Under the pieces are notes generated by a model. That model had not been told where the DNA came from. It was given only the letters and a program-made list of their open reading frames with translations, and searched no databases. This document shows positions 41,556 through 51,643 of a stretch of 64,000 nt of DNA, one piece after another (the stretch's first letter is position 1; each line of letters starts with the position of its first letter). Location: the NCBI RefSeq assembly GCF_023705585.1, contig NZ_BOQE01000001.1, positions 3,256,710-3,320,709 of the forward strand, read 5' to 3'. This stretch comes from Collibacillus ludicampi (GTDB taxonomy: Bacteria; Bacillota; Bacilli; Tumebacillales; BOQE01). A program made the position numbers and the translations under genes.

Positions 41556-42341
41556 TTAAATTATTGTTTTTAAATTGTCATTCCATATAGGGGTTCTTTT
41601 TTCAAAGAATGCGCGAATTCCTTCTACAGCATCAGGATGTTTGCTGTTCAAAGCAATTACTTCTGTTGCATAATTTAAGGCCTGGAAATCTTCCATATTA
41701 AGTTGTTGATAGAACATTCTTTTACCTAACTCAATAATATTTAAACTTTGTTTAGCAACATCTTTTGCTAATTTCTCAGTTTCTTTGTCTAACATACTTG
41801 AAGAAACTACCTTATTTACCAAACCAATTTCCAATGCTTCTCTGGCAGTAATTAAATTCCCAGTAAACAACATTTCGACAGCTTTTTTTCTACCTATATT
41901 CCGGCTTAAAAATACTGCTGGTGTGCTACAAAATAAACCACTGTTAATACCGGGCGTACCAAATTTAGCATCGTCACTTGCGACAGCCATATCACTAATA
42001 GCTACCAATTGACATCCGGCTGCAACAGCTACCCCTTCAACCTTTGAAATAACAATTTGTGGTATTTCTCTAATTCTTCTCATTAGGAGTTGGCAATTCT
42101 GGAAGAGTTTTAGTACCTCGTGTACATTCATATTTTCTATTTCACGTAAACTATGACCAGCACAAAATGCCTTGGTAGATCCTTCAATAACAACGACCTT
42201 CACTTCTCTTTTCTCAGCAACCTCTTGAAGAAGAGAATCTAATTCTTGGAGCAATTTTAATGATAAAGCGTTAAACTCTCTTGGATTTTGTAATGTTACA
42301 TAGGCAATATCCTCGTCTTTCCGAACAGACAAAAATTCCAT
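41556..42341 (-). CDS. Enoyl-CoA hydratase/isomerase (crotonase) family protein, ECHDC3-like
   Basis: 261 residues from ATG 42341 (AAGGAGGGAAAAAC upstream). Crotonase fold: NPREFNALSLKLLQEL, oxyanion-hole block FCAGHSLREI, GVAVAAGCQLVAISDMAVAS, then FGTPGINSGLFCSTPAVFL. The two Glu residues that catalyse hydration in classical hydratases (in FGxPE and GAGGTQ-type blocks) are replaced by Gly and by CSTP, so water addition is unlikely; an isomerase, hydrolase or other CoA role is more probable. Follows the MarR gene on the same strand. Confidence 0.88.
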   Translation of the reverse strand: MEFLSVRKDEDIAYVTLQNPREFNALSLKLLQELDSLLQEVAEKREVKVVVIEGSTKAFCAGHSLREIENMNVHEVLKLFQNCQLLMRRIREIPQIVISKVEGVAVAAGCQLVAISDMAVASDDAKFGTPGINSGLFCSTPAVFLSRNIGRKKAVEMLFTGNLITAREALEIGLVNKVVSSSMLDKETEKLAKDVAKQSLNIIELGKRMFYQQLNMEDFQALNYATEVIALNSKHPDAVEGIRAFFEKRTPIWNDNLKTII

Positions 42342-42497
42342 GTTTTTCCCTCCTTTTAATTTGTTGTTATGCTTATAAATATCATAATTATTTTTCATTT
42401 GTCAATAAATAATCAGAATATAAATAATATAATTTATTTTATGTTGGTTTTCTGAAAAAAGCAGACTCTTATTTTACTACAACCGTATTTTTTCCCT

Positions 42498-42953
42498 TTA
42501 TTCCATCCTTTTTAGAATTCGAGTTATTTTGGAAATTGCAAAATCGAGATCTATTCTATCTTCCTCGTTAAGGCGACTCATTTGGTCGCAGAGAACTTGA
42601 TGAAATTCTTCCAAACGATGGCTAACTGTTGTTTTTCCTTTTTCGGTTAATAGTAATCGAACGAATCTTCTATCGTTGACATCCCGCTTTTTTACAACGT
42701 AACCTTTTTTCTCCAGTTTCGAGATTAACGGCGTTAATTGTTGTTTGGAAATATGAATACTCTTGGCCAACTGGGTCATTGAAGAACCTTCCTTTTGATG
42801 AAACAACTCTTCTAATATGTGATACTGCAAGTGCGTTATTTCTGACGGTACTTTCCTTGTAGCAGTATTCTGGGTTGGTTTATCAAGTTTTCTATAAAGC
42901 ATCGGAATTAGCTGGATGTAGTTTCTAGCGATTTGATCGATTTTTGTATCCAT
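42498..42953 (-). CDS. MarR-family regulator
   Basis: 151 residues. Winged helix: HLQYHILEELFHQKEGSSMT, QLAKSIHISKQQLTPLISKL, then wing KKRDVNDRRFVRLLLTEKG. MarR proteins repress nearby genes and are released by small ligands. It is transcribed toward the crotonase gene 157 bases downstream, whose AT-rich spacer (42399-42497) may hold its operator. Likely controls the crotonase gene in response to an acyl or aromatic compound (inference). Confidence 0.9.
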   Translation of the reverse strand: MDTKIDQIARNYIQLIPMLYRKLDKPTQNTATRKVPSEITHLQYHILEELFHQKEGSSMTQLAKSIHISKQQLTPLISKLEKKGYVVKKRDVNDRRFVRLLLTEKGKTTVSHRLEEFHQVLCDQMSRLNEEDRIDLDFAISKITRILKRME

Positions 42954-43147
42954 TTCACTTTCTCCTGTGACGATATGTTTGACTTACTGTAAATAATTAT
43001 TTATCATAATAACATTATTTCAAGGATATATCACCATTTTTGTAATTAAATATTTACTAATAGGTCTTACTTTAAAGGTAGCTATGAAACGTTACACCGA
43101 AAAACTTTCCAACAAGTAAGAGTATCGATCAGAAGGGGATATTGACT

Positions 43148-44192
43148 ATGATTGACAATCAAATAAATTTTCGAAAAGGGATCAATTACGACGTAGGGAC
43201 ATTTACTCGGGGCAAAGAATCGTCGTCTCGTGATCGATTCGATCCTCATATTGTGCAACGAGAAATGGAAATCATCAAAAATGATTTGCATTGCAATGCC
43301 GTAAGGATTTCAGGATAGGATATTTCAAGACTCACTTTGGCAGCCGAATTTGCCATTCAACAAGGGTTAGAAGTATGGTTTTCTCCAGCCTTAATTGATG
43401 CAGATGAACAAGAAACGCTTATTTACTTTGCCGAATGTGCTAAGGCGGCAGAAAAACTGCGGATGCAATCACCCCATATTATATTTGTCGCTGGATGCGA
43501 GCTTACGTTCTTTATGAAGGGGCTTGTTGAAGGAGATACAGCATTTGACCGAATGCAAAACTTTTATGAAACCCTGGCGTTTGCTGAAAAGCACAATTCT
43601 AAAAGGCTCTTTCCATAAACGGTTAAACGCCTTTTTGTCAAAAGCCGTTATTACGATAAAAGAACATTTTCATGGCCAGCTTACCTACGCATCCGGACCT
43701 TGGGAAAATGTCGATTGGGATGTATTTGATATCGTCGGGATTGATTATTATCGCGATGCGCTTAATTATAAATCTTACCGGGAAAAGTTAAGAGCTTACT
43801 TTAAACACGGAAAACCAGTGGTCGTATTAGAGTTCGGATGCTGCACATATAAAGGTGCTGAAAGCAAGGGCGGGTATGGTTGGGCAATCGTTGACCACAG
43901 CAAAACGCCGAAACAGCTTAAAGGTGATTTTATACGGGATGAAAATATACAGGCCAATTACCTTATTGAGCTACTGGATATTTTTCATGCAGAAAAAGTG
44001 AATGGGGCATTTGTTTTCACGTTTGTAATGCCTAGCTATCCATTTAACGAAAATGCTTTATATGATTTAGACATGGCCAGTTATAGTGTGGTTAAAACCT
44101 ATACTGATCAAAATGGAATGACCTATAAAGATATGCCGTGGGAGCCCAAAAAATCCTTTTTTGCGTTAGCGGAATATTATGCAAAGCATTAA
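43148..44192 (+). pseudogene. Broken TIM-barrel (glycoside-hydrolase-like) gene
   Basis: MIDNQINFRKGINYDVGTFT...HCNAVRISG is stopped by TAG at 43316, continues in the same frame to TAA at 43616, then resumes in another frame (HGQLTYASGPWENVDWDVFD, IVGIDYYRDAL, PVVVLEFGCCTYKGAE) to 44192. The blocks resemble a cellulase-like TIM barrel with Glu in LEFG as likely nucleophile; related proteins are annotated as abortive infection proteins. At least one stop and one frameshift make it inactive. Confidence 0.75.
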
Positions 44193-44359
44193 CTTAAATT
44201 CCAGTCAGTGGTCCTAGACACGAATACGTATTGTAGCGTATTACTTCTCGTTTGCAGAAAAGCTTTCCCATTCTAACACTTTATTATTCCGTTTAGAAGT
44301 TTAATATCTAGGCTACAATTTTATTTCCTATTGTCATCAAAAGTAGTCTCTATGGAAGC

Positions 44360-44480
44360 AAAATCATACTTCACATTCCCTACGAATGGCGATACCGGAT
44401 ACACCCTCATCTCATCAGTAGGGTAGGGCTGTATGAAAGCATGCAACAGCTACACATCCTGCTTTTCACGATCCAGCTAG
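44360..44480 (-). pseudogene. YedK C-terminal relic, second copy
   Basis: Minus strand reads PYPTDEMRVYPVSPFVGNVK, homologous to 33474-33560 and joined after a deletion to the AT-rich leader of the next riboswitch (TTTTGTCATATTTTGTAGAA is shared). Confidence 0.6.
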
Positions 44481-44555
44481 GAAGCATAAAATAATCAAGA
44501 CTTGCATTTTGTCATATTTTGTAGAAAAATAAGGGGGAAGATATTTCTAAAATTA

Positions 44556-44648
44556 AACCTCCGATAATGGCAAACTTGGCGAAAGCCAGGGACGCAAAGC
44601 TATAGGGGCTACGGTCAAATGACTATGCCAGCCAGTTACCGAAGAGGT
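44556..44648 (+). ncRNA. Cyclic-di-GMP-I riboswitch, copy 2
   Basis: Same conserved blocks as copy 1 (GGCAAAC, CTTGGCGAAAGCCAGG, GGACGCAAAGC, GCCAGTTACCGA), with one extra A in the GGTCAAATGAC segment. Precedes the decarboxylase-chemoreceptor operon. Confidence 0.93.
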
Positions 44649-44652
44649 GGAA

Positions 44653-44690
44653 TAAAGAAATCCACCTTATTTAAGGTGGATTTCTTTATA
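44653..44690 (+). terminator. Riboswitch expression-platform terminator, copy 2
   Basis: TAAAGAAATCCACCTTA / TAAGGTGGATTTCTTTA perfect stem; weak T-run. TCCACCT (44661) can alternatively pair with AGGTGGA (44645). Confidence 0.75.
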
Positions 44691-44722
44691 TTTAACGAAA
44701 GTAAGAAGGGTAGGGTGGTAAA

Positions 44723-46378
44723 ATGAATTTTCAAGAGGTACAATCCTTGTTTCCCAGTGAAGACGGGAACGAAGAGCGACGGAAACAATTGTTAGGTTTT
44801 GTAGAAAAAATGATTCAGACGATCGACAGCCTGAAAGATCCCCAAAGGGCAACCCTGGGGCCGATGAGAGAGAGAAGCGATGATTTCTATAAGCAACTGA
44901 TCCGTACCTCTAAGGTCCCCGAACAAGGAATTGGCATGCAGCAAATGCTGGAGGAACTGCTTCAATTAGTTCCCGGGCATCCATATCATACGAGGAATTT
45001 TGTCACCAACGTGTTGCCTATGGCAAGTATCCCCGGAATTCTTGGTGCTTTACTGACAACGCTGTTGAACGGCAATAATCTCTGGGATGTGTATGGTCCT
45101 GCAGGTGCAGAAGCAGAAGTAAGGGTCATTGCTATGATGTCTAAACTCGTGGGTTATGACGAAAAACAAAGTTGGGGATATACCACATGGGGCGGTCAGG
45201 GGGCCGTTTTTTCAGGCCTGCGTTTGGCCATTGCCAAACAGTTTCCTCATGCTAAGGAAAAGGGGATTCCCAACAATCTCTATTGTTTCGCTTCAGAAAA
45301 CGCGCATTACAGCTTATTAAAATCGGTGGAAGCTACAGGAATTGGTTCAGATCATCTCGTTTTGGTTCGAACACAAAAAGACCACTCCATGGATGTAGCC
45401 GATTTGCAAGCAAAAATGGAGGCTGTCATTCAAAAAGGCGGCATTCCTGTGTATGTGGTAGCCACCACTGGAACCACTGACTCCTTTGGTATTGATGACA
45501 TACAAGCAATCAAAGACGTATGTGATGAGCTCACGATGAAGTATGGATTAAAGCCTGTACATATTCATGCAGATTCCGCATTGGGCGGATTTTATAGCTT
45601 TTTTAACCATTACGACTTTACTGCCAATCCTCTGAAACTGGAAGAAGAAGTAAATGATGGATTACTGCACATCCGTGAGCGAATGCAACATTTACATTTG
45701 GCGGATAGTCTTTGTTTCGATTTTCAAAAGTTTGGACAAACGCCTTACCTGTCCAGCCTGTTTCTTGTCAAAAACGGGAAGGATCTGGGACTTCTCGATT
45801 TGAATGAGTTTGAAACGCCGTATGTAGGCAATCGTGGCTACGGAAGTTACCATACCGGTTACACCCTGGAATGTTCCCGCATGTCCAGTTCCCTAGCGAT
45901 CTACGCAGCCTTGTTGGCTTTCGGTATCGAAGGTTATCAACAGATACTGGCCAATTACGTACGTGTAAATCTTGCCTTTCGAAAAAAATTGTTAGCAGCG
46001 ATTCCGAATGTAGCCATTACCAATGAAGCCAATATTGGACCGATCACCACGTTTCGCTTCTATCCGGGAACTGTGGAATGGGCAGAAGAGATATCGGGCA
46101 AGGCAAGCCGTGCGCAAATTGAAAGAAACAATGCCTGGAATAAACGCCTATTTGAGCGCTTAGGAGAACATCGTGACCAGGTCTTTTTCGGCGATACCAC
46201 AAAACAGTGTCTCGTGGATATCATTGACTCGAGCGAGCGGTATCCCATTGCTGTCGTAAAATTTTTCTCGATTTCCCCATATACAACTGTGGAGAGTGTG
46301 GATCCAATCCTTGCATTTCTAAAAGAACAGGTAGAGCAATATATCAACGAGCGCATGAAGGTGGAAAGCCATGTCTAA
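44723..46378 (+). CDS. PLP-dependent group II decarboxylase (glutamate/aromatic amino-acid type)
   Basis: 551 residues. Fold-type I PLP enzyme blocks: [55 protein letters not shown] (Asp for pyridine N), and [18 protein letters not shown] with the Schiff-base Lys. Members remove the alpha-carboxyl of glutamate, aspartate, tyrosine or related acids; substrate cannot be told from sequence. The 3' end overlaps the chemoreceptor start by 8 bases, and the unit is led by a c-di-GMP riboswitch. Pairing decarboxylation with a chemoreceptor suggests a taxis or surface-behaviour role. Confidence 0.9.
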   Translation: MNFQEVQSLFPSEDGNEERRKQLLGFVEKMIQTIDSLKDPQRATLGPMRERSDDFYKQLIRTSKVPEQGIGMQQMLEELLQLVPGHPYHTRNFVTNVLPMASIPGILGALLTTLLNGNNLWDVYGPAGAEAEVRVIAMMSKLVGYDEKQSWGYTTWGGQGAVFSGLRLAIAKQFPHAKEKGIPNNLYCFASENAHYSLLKSVEATGIGSDHLVLVRTQKDHSMDVADLQAKMEAVIQKGGIPVYVVATTGTTDSFGIDDIQAIKDVCDELTMKYGLKPVHIHADSALGGFYSFFNHYDFTANPLKLEEEVNDGLLHIRERMQHLHLADSLCFDFQKFGQTPYLSSLFLVKNGKDLGLLDLNEFETPYVGNRGYGSYHTGYTLECSRMSSSLAIYAALLAFGIEGYQQILANYVRVNLAFRKKLLAAIPNVAITNEANIGPITTFRFYPGTVEWAEEISGKASRAQIERNNAWNKRLFERLGEHRDQVFFGDTTKQCLVDIIDSSERYPIAVVKFFSISPYTTVESVDPILAFLKEQVEQYINERMKVESHV

Positions 46379-48083
46379 TTGGAAAGAATTCCTTCACAAT
46401 CAACTTTCTATCAGAAATTCGATTTCAAAAAAATTGATCCTATCTTTCACCCTATTGGTGATCGTTATTTCTCTTTGCTTTAGTACGATCGCCTATAAAT
46501 CGGCAAATTATATTGTCGATAATCATGTGCTACCAGAGTTTGACCGAACGTTAAAAACGAATATTAGTTGGGTTCAGGAGAAATTGGATAAGAATCTTGT
46601 CATTCAATCGGATCAAGGATCCAATGAAGCATACAACAAGTTGCTGTCCTTTTTAAATGAAGAGAAAAAGCAGTTGGGTGTGGAAAACGTCTATGTACTG
46701 GGAAAGAAAGAGAAAACGTATATCGTTGCTTTGAGTGAAGCGGCTGACCAGCGCAATGCGGAGTATCCCTTTACCGATGAAATGAACAAAGCTTTACAAG
46801 GCTCTATGCAGATTAGCAGTATTTACAAAGACGACTTTGGAGTTCATAAGTCTGTGTTTGTACCTATCGCTGGAACCCATATGATACTAGGGATTGATAT
46901 GGATGCCAGATTCGTGGATCAATTGAGAAGCGAAATCATCCAGATCAGTATTATAGTTACAGGAATCATGATTCTGCTAGGAAGCATCGCTGGTTATTTC
47001 TTATCCAAACAATTTACCAAACCTTTGCGACTTCTCGTTTCCCATACCCAAACACTAGCGAAAGGCGATCTTCGCGGCGAAGTGAGCATCACCAGTCATG
47101 ATGAAATGGGGCAATTGGCCGAAAGCTTTAATCAAATGAAACTTCACTTGAAGCGTTTGCTAGAACAAGTTGCAGCCACGTCGGAACATGTGGCTGCATC
47201 CTCCAAGGATTTGTCTGATAATACCCGTATGTTTACAGACATGATCAACCAAATGACCGCATCGCTTCAGGAGGTCTCTTCCGGCAGTGAAACGATAGCA
47301 CAAGGGGCCAAAGAAAACTCAAAAGCCATGGAGGATATGGCAAAGGGTATCCAACATATTAACGAATCCACTGTCGAAGTGTCGGAAAAATCTATTGAAG
47401 CCGCTGAGGAAGCAGGTCGCGGAAATCAATCGATTCAAAAAGCGGTCTCCCAAATGGAGCTAATAACATCTTCAGTGGAAAACTCTACCGAACTGGTGCG
47501 CCAAATGCATGGACGAGCCAATGAAATTGGCCATGTGGTCGAGTTTATCACTAGCATTGCTGATCAGATCAACCTGTTGGCATTGAATGCGGCCATTGAA
47601 GCGGCCCGGGCGGGTGAATATGGACGGGGATTTGCAGTGGTTGCCGACGAAGTCCGCAAACTCGCCGAAAAATCCTCCCAATCGGCCAGTGAGATTACCA
47701 ATCTGCTCCACGAGATTCAGGCGCACTCTCTGAAATCGGTAGAAGCCATGAGTCAGGTTACTCAGGTGGTGGTTTCCGGGAGCAACCAGGTACGTACGGC
47801 CGGGGATTCATTTGAACGGATCTCCCACTTGATTGACAATGTCTCACAACAAATCCAGAATGTCTCGGCCGTCATTCAGGAGATTTCCGCCACATCGGAA
47901 CAATTGTCCGCATCGGCAGAAGAGACGGCACAGATTACAGAAACATCGTTAGAAAATACCCGCTCCATAGCTGGTACCGCACAAGAACAATTGGCGGCTA
48001 TAGAGGAAATCGCTCAGGCGACAGACACGTTAAGTGATCAGGCCAACCGGTTAAAAGAATTGGTTGGCGAATTTAAGATTTGA
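46371..48083 (+). CDS. Methyl-accepting chemotaxis protein
   Basis: 570 residues. TM1 about residues 22-43, extracytoplasmic Cache-like sensor (about 45-190), TM2 about 193-213, HAMP ([20 protein letters not shown]), then the long signalling coiled coil with the hairpin tip [20 protein letters not shown] and [13 protein letters not shown]. It relays ligand binding to CheA/CheW. Translationally coupled to the decarboxylase, so both fall under the c-di-GMP riboswitch at 44556. Ligand unknown; the decarboxylase substrate or product is a candidate. Confidence 0.95.
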   Translation: MSNWKEFLHNQLSIRNSISKKLILSFTLLVIVISLCFSTIAYKSANYIVDNHVLPEFDRTLKTNISWVQEKLDKNLVIQSDQGSNEAYNKLLSFLNEEKKQLGVENVYVLGKKEKTYIVALSEAADQRNAEYPFTDEMNKALQGSMQISSIYKDDFGVHKSVFVPIAGTHMILGIDMDARFVDQLRSEIIQISIIVTGIMILLGSIAGYFLSKQFTKPLRLLVSHTQTLAKGDLRGEVSITSHDEMGQLAESFNQMKLHLKRLLEQVAATSEHVAASSKDLSDNTRMFTDMINQMTASLQEVSSGSETIAQGAKENSKAMEDMAKGIQHINESTVEVSEKSIEAAEEAGRGNQSIQKAVSQMELITSSVENSTELVRQMHGRANEIGHVVEFITSIADQINLLALNAAIEAARAGEYGRGFAVVADEVRKLAEKSSQSASEITNLLHEIQAHSLKSVEAMSQVTQVVVSGSNQVRTAGDSFERISHLIDNVSQQIQNVSAVIQEISATSEQLSASAEETAQITETSLENTRSIAGTAQEQLAAIEEIAQATDTLSDQANRLKELVGEFKI

Positions 48084-48288
48084 CGGTATAACAATGTAAG
48101 GATTCAATAAGCGTTTGTATAGTGTTAGACATATGCTTGATAAAAACATATAGGTGTCCTCCTATTGCTAGGGCAGTGGGAGGAATGTTTCCTAGATCTT
48201 TCATTGAGACAATAAGCATAAAAAACAAGTGGCAGAACAGGTCACGATCCGCAATTCAAGAACTAACTTAATATCCTGATCAAAGTTA

Positions 48289-48381
48289 ATCCTCCGATAA
48301 TGGCAAACTTGGCGAAAGCCAAGGACGCAAAGCTAGAGGGGCTACGGTCAATGACTATGCCAGCCAGTTACCGAAGAGGTG
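48289..48381 (+). ncRNA. Cyclic-di-GMP-I riboswitch, copy 3
   Basis: GGCAAAC, CTTGGCGAAAGCCAAGG (a U-A pair replaces a U-G pair of copies 1 and 2), GGACGCAAAGC, GCCAGTTACCGA, closing CCTC / GAGG. Precedes the 48486 gene. Bases 48084-48288 hold no gene. Confidence 0.93.
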
Positions 48382-48385
48382 GAAT

Positions 48386-48440
48386 AAAGAATTCCACCTA
48401 GTTCAAGTTGCTCAAAGCAAGGTGGAATTCTTTTTTTGAA
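48386..48440 (+). terminator. Riboswitch expression-platform terminator, copy 3
   Basis: AAAGAATTCCACCT / AGGTGGAATTCTTT, 14 bp perfect, then TTTTT. Alternative antiterminator AGGTGGAAT (48377) with ATTCCACCT (48391). Confidence 0.9.
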
Positions 48441-48485
48441 ATCAATTCGTATAGATCAAAATTAGAGAGAGGAAAATTTAAGACA

Positions 48486-48881
48486 ATGGGGGAAAAGAGA
48501 TACAAGAATCGTTCGATGGTACACCATTGTTGGACGCATTCGGAAGTTGCCTTCATAAAGGAAAATCTTCATCGCATGTCGGTCCGGCAACTTTCAATAT
48601 CTCTAGGGCTTCCATTTTCCAGTGTTCGTCGAAAGGTTGATCAAATTAAAAAAGGGATCATAAAAACAGGTGAACATCTCTGCCGTTCTCCGAAAACTGA
48701 GACGACATTCTCGGAAGTGATGTTTCTTTACTATCTTCGTATTATGGCCCGTGAATGTAAACAAAGAGGTGTAAAGCCCGATGTCTCTTCATTTCTTGAA
48801 GAATATCGAAAAATAAAAGGGGAATTAGAAGCAACCCCCTTAGCAGAGAAGATCAAAGAACAGATACAATCCATTGGATAG
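48486..48881 (+). CDS. Riboswitch-controlled DNA-binding-like protein, paralogue 2
   Basis: 131 residues, same length as the 34024 product with about a dozen changes (for example NLPHMSIR to NLHRMSVR). The HTH-like core QLSISLGLPFSSVRRKVDQI is identical and the C-terminal helices are kept, indicating selection on both copies. RBS AGAGAGGAAAA. Duplicated with its riboswitch, terminators and about 140 bp of 3' flank. Confidence 0.75.
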   Translation: MGEKRYKNRSMVHHCWTHSEVAFIKENLHRMSVRQLSISLGLPFSSVRRKVDQIKKGIIKTGEHLCRSPKTETTFSEVMFLYYLRIMARECKQRGVKPDVSSFLEEYRKIKGELEATPLAEKIKEQIQSIG

Positions 48882-48888
48882 TTCGTTT

Positions 48889-48914
48889 TAAACCGCTTTT
48901 TAGCGGTTTTTTTG
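48889..48914 (+). terminator. Rho-independent terminator
   Basis: AAACCGC / GCGGTTT then seven T; copy of 34427. Confidence 0.85.
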
Positions 48915-49059
48915 TTCGTATTATAAAATCGAATAAAAAAAGCGGTAAGATGACCGCGAAAAAGATAGGGATATGCTCAAAGCAATAGGGGGGGATGGGT
49001 GTCCTACGCTTGTATTTTATTACTTTTCGACAAAAAGCGCAATAAATCGACATAGATTC

Positions 49060-49395
49060 GTTGCGGTGATCAGTTGAAAGCGTAACATCTCTATCGCTGA
49101 TTTGCTGAACTCGGGCAGTTCATCATGAAAGAGGACGCCTCCGTGTGCAAGTGAAACTTCTCCTGTTTTTGGGATCGACCCGCCGCCGATCAATCCAGAA
49201 CCGGAGATCGTATGATGGGGTGCGCGAAAAGGCCTGTTTGTAATGAGCGCTGATTTTTCTTTCAACAATCCTGCTGCCGAGTAGATTTTGGTTACTTCTA
49301 ACGCTTCTTGAAAAGGAAGTGGGGGAAGGATTGTGGGGAGTCGGCGGGCCAGCATCGTTTTCCCGGATACAGGCGGACCGATCAAGAGGATATTA
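49060..49395 (-). pseudogene. comM fragment, second copy with internal deletion
   Basis: Minus strand carries [20 protein letters not shown] (Walker A Gly changed to Val) through [20 protein letters not shown], then a 22-codon deletion relative to 38550-39605 and FQLITATN. About 95 percent identical to the first copy. It joins the duplicated riboswitch flank on one side (49053) and sucA on the other (49396). Confidence 0.85.
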
Positions 49396-49979
49396 GGATA
49401 CATTGTCAGTTGCCAACGTGACGAGTGCAGCCCAGTATTTTCATTTACTGCGGCTTCAAGCCGCACGTTTGCGCACAAACACCCAAGCCTTTAATCTTAA
49501 TGACTCCAAAAAGCTTGCTTAGGAATCCGCGAGCCGCTTCACATCCGGCTGAACTTGAACAGAGGCGTTTTTTGCGGGTTCTGGACGACCCTTATACCGC
49601 CAATAACGGAAAAGAAGTCGAGCGGTTGATCCTGTGTACAGGTAAAGTTGCGATTGACCTAAGTGCGGCACTAGAAACAGGAGCATTTGCAACAAATCGG
49701 TTGGCGATTGTCCGAGTCGAACAGTTGTATCCGTTCCCGCAGGATGATTTGTTACAGGTGTTAAAACGATACCCGCGATTACGTGAAGTTGTATGGGTGC
49801 AAGAAGAACCTAAAAATATGGGAGCATGGATGTACATGCAGCCGCGATTACAAGCATTGATACATACACCGCTAAGGTATATCGGTTGGCCTGAACGTTC
49901 GAGTCCGGCAGAAGGCATGGCGGATGTTCATGAGGGCAACCAGAAACAGATTATCGACAAAACTCTGAATTTTGATTAG
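49396..49979 (+). pseudogene. odhA: 2-oxoglutarate dehydrogenase E1 (sucA/odhA), 3' fragment
   Basis: Begins abruptly at the comM junction ([20 protein letters not shown]), shifts frame near 49480, then [41 protein letters not shown] and VWVQEEPKNMGAWMYM, all standard C-terminal blocks of the OGDH E1 subunit. Only about 190 of about 940 residues remain and the thiamine-diphosphate domain is gone. Followed by the E2 gene as in normal odhAB operons. Confidence 0.88.
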
Positions 49980-50014
49980 ACCAGGTTGAGTGTGAAAGTA
50001 AGGAGGACCCGATC

Positions 50015-51312
50015 ATGAGTGAGATCAAGGTACCTGAACTGGGAGAATCAATTCTTGAAGCAACCATACAGAAATGGCTGAAAAATGAGGGGGAATCGAT
50101 CACCGAGGGAGAACCGATTGCAGCACTTGAGACCGATAAGGTTAACGTTGATGTGATCGCACCTGAAAGCGGTGTATTACAGGAGATTTTAAAACGGGCG
50201 GGAGAGACAGTGGCGGTGGGGGAGGTGATTGGGATTATCGGCGAAGTGACCTCAACAGCCGATAAACCGCCTGCGACTTCGGAGGAATATACAGTCCATA
50301 AGCCAGACAAAGTGGGCGGCAGGGAACAAACCATTGAAAAAGAGCCGATAAAACCTTTACTTCTCAAGGATGATAATTTTCCTCCTCTTGCAACCCCAGC
50401 TGTTCGTCGATTGGCTATGAAACTGGGCGTTGATTTACATCAAGTACAAAGAAGTTTGGGACGAATTACGGAAGCGGATGTTCTGGAGTTTGCCAAAGGA
50501 ACCAAGAATGCCTTACAAAACGAAAGGAATGTGATGCCCTCTGACCGTATGCCTTCCATTCGGCCCGGGGCGGTCGTTCCGTCTGGTAATCCGACACAGG
50601 AAACGGTTGCTGCTTTAAAAGAAGAAAGGATCCGCATGACGCGGCGTCGTTTGACGATCGCGCGCCGGCTTGTCGAAGCTCAACATACGGCGGCGATGTT
50701 AACAACGTTCAATGAAGTGGATATGACGGCAGTACTGGATATACGGACACGCCGGAAAGAAAAGTTTAAAGAGTGCCACGGTGTAGGCCTCGGATTTATG
50801 TCCTTTTTTACAAAAGCTGTCGTAGGCGCCTTGAAAGAATTTCCCTACCTAAACGCGGAAATTCAGGGGGAGGACATAATAATCAAATACCACTACGATA
50901 TCGGAATTGCAGTTGCTACTGATGCAGGTCTCGTAGTCCCAGTTGTACGGGACGCGGATCGTTTGAGCTTTGCCGAAATCGAAAACAAATTGCCGAATTA
51001 GCACAAAAAGCACGGAACAATACACTGAGTATCCAGGATTTGCAGGGTGGAACATTTACAATTACAAATGGCGGAGTGTTCGGGTCCCTTTTTTCCACCC
51101 CTATACTCAATGCGCCGCAAGTCGGGATTTTGGGTATGCATACGATACAGCAACGTCCTGTCTCGATTAATGGTCACGTGGAGATCCGGCCGATGATGTA
51201 TATTGCTTTGACATATGATCATCGGATCGTGGACGGAAGTGAAGCGGTTAGCTTCCTAGTAAGAGTCAAACACCTGGTTGAAGATCCGGAGTCTTTGCTA
51301 ATAGAGGGTTAA
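50015..51312 (+). pseudogene. odhB: Dihydrolipoyl succinyltransferase E2 (odhB/sucB) with a one-base frameshift
   Basis: Lipoyl domain with ALETDKVNVDVIAPESG (Lys at residue about 43), peripheral-subunit-binding domain (ATPAVRRLAMKLGVDLHQVQ), and acyltransferase core. At about 50985 GAAAACAA needs one more A to continue [15 protein letters not shown]; as read, the frame stops at 50999 and the rest, including the active-site YDHRIVDG, resumes in another frame to 51312. RBS AAGGAGGA. Either a true mutation in a homopolymer or a sequencing error; loss of the upstream E1 gene favours true decay. Confidence 0.9.
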
Positions 51313-51414
51313 TAAGTAAGTAACTCCTTAAGGGTTTTTTCACAATTCATTAGAAAAAAGACCTTCTATTTTCGCTTCTAAGCGTTCACTTCCTATTCCA
51401 TTCCTTCCATACAC

Positions 51415-51465
51415 AAAAAAGCCATGAATCCTAGTCAGATCAGGAATCAAGGCTTTTTTGTTTTT
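51415..51465. terminator. Bidirectional terminator
   Basis: AAAAAAGCC...GGCTTTTTT with an interrupted inner stem (ATTCCTGAT/ATCAGGAAT), then TTTTTTG. Rest of 51313-51643 has no gene. Confidence 0.75.
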
Positions 51466-51643
51466 TGATTCGGTGGGATAGGAACCGATCAGCCGCGTAG
51501 GCCAACGAATGATTACAAGGGGCTCGAACCACCGCAAATCATAGGCCATAATCCTTTCCTATTGTGATAAACGCCTGTTTTTTGAACGTTTACTTACTTC
51601 GGGAATATCTTGTGGTCAGATGCTCATAAGAGGAGGAGCCATT

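Noticed and set aside
51471..51545. tRNA-like T-loop (GGTTCGAGCC on the minus strand)
   Set aside because: No cloverleaf can be drawn around it and no acceptor pairing is found.
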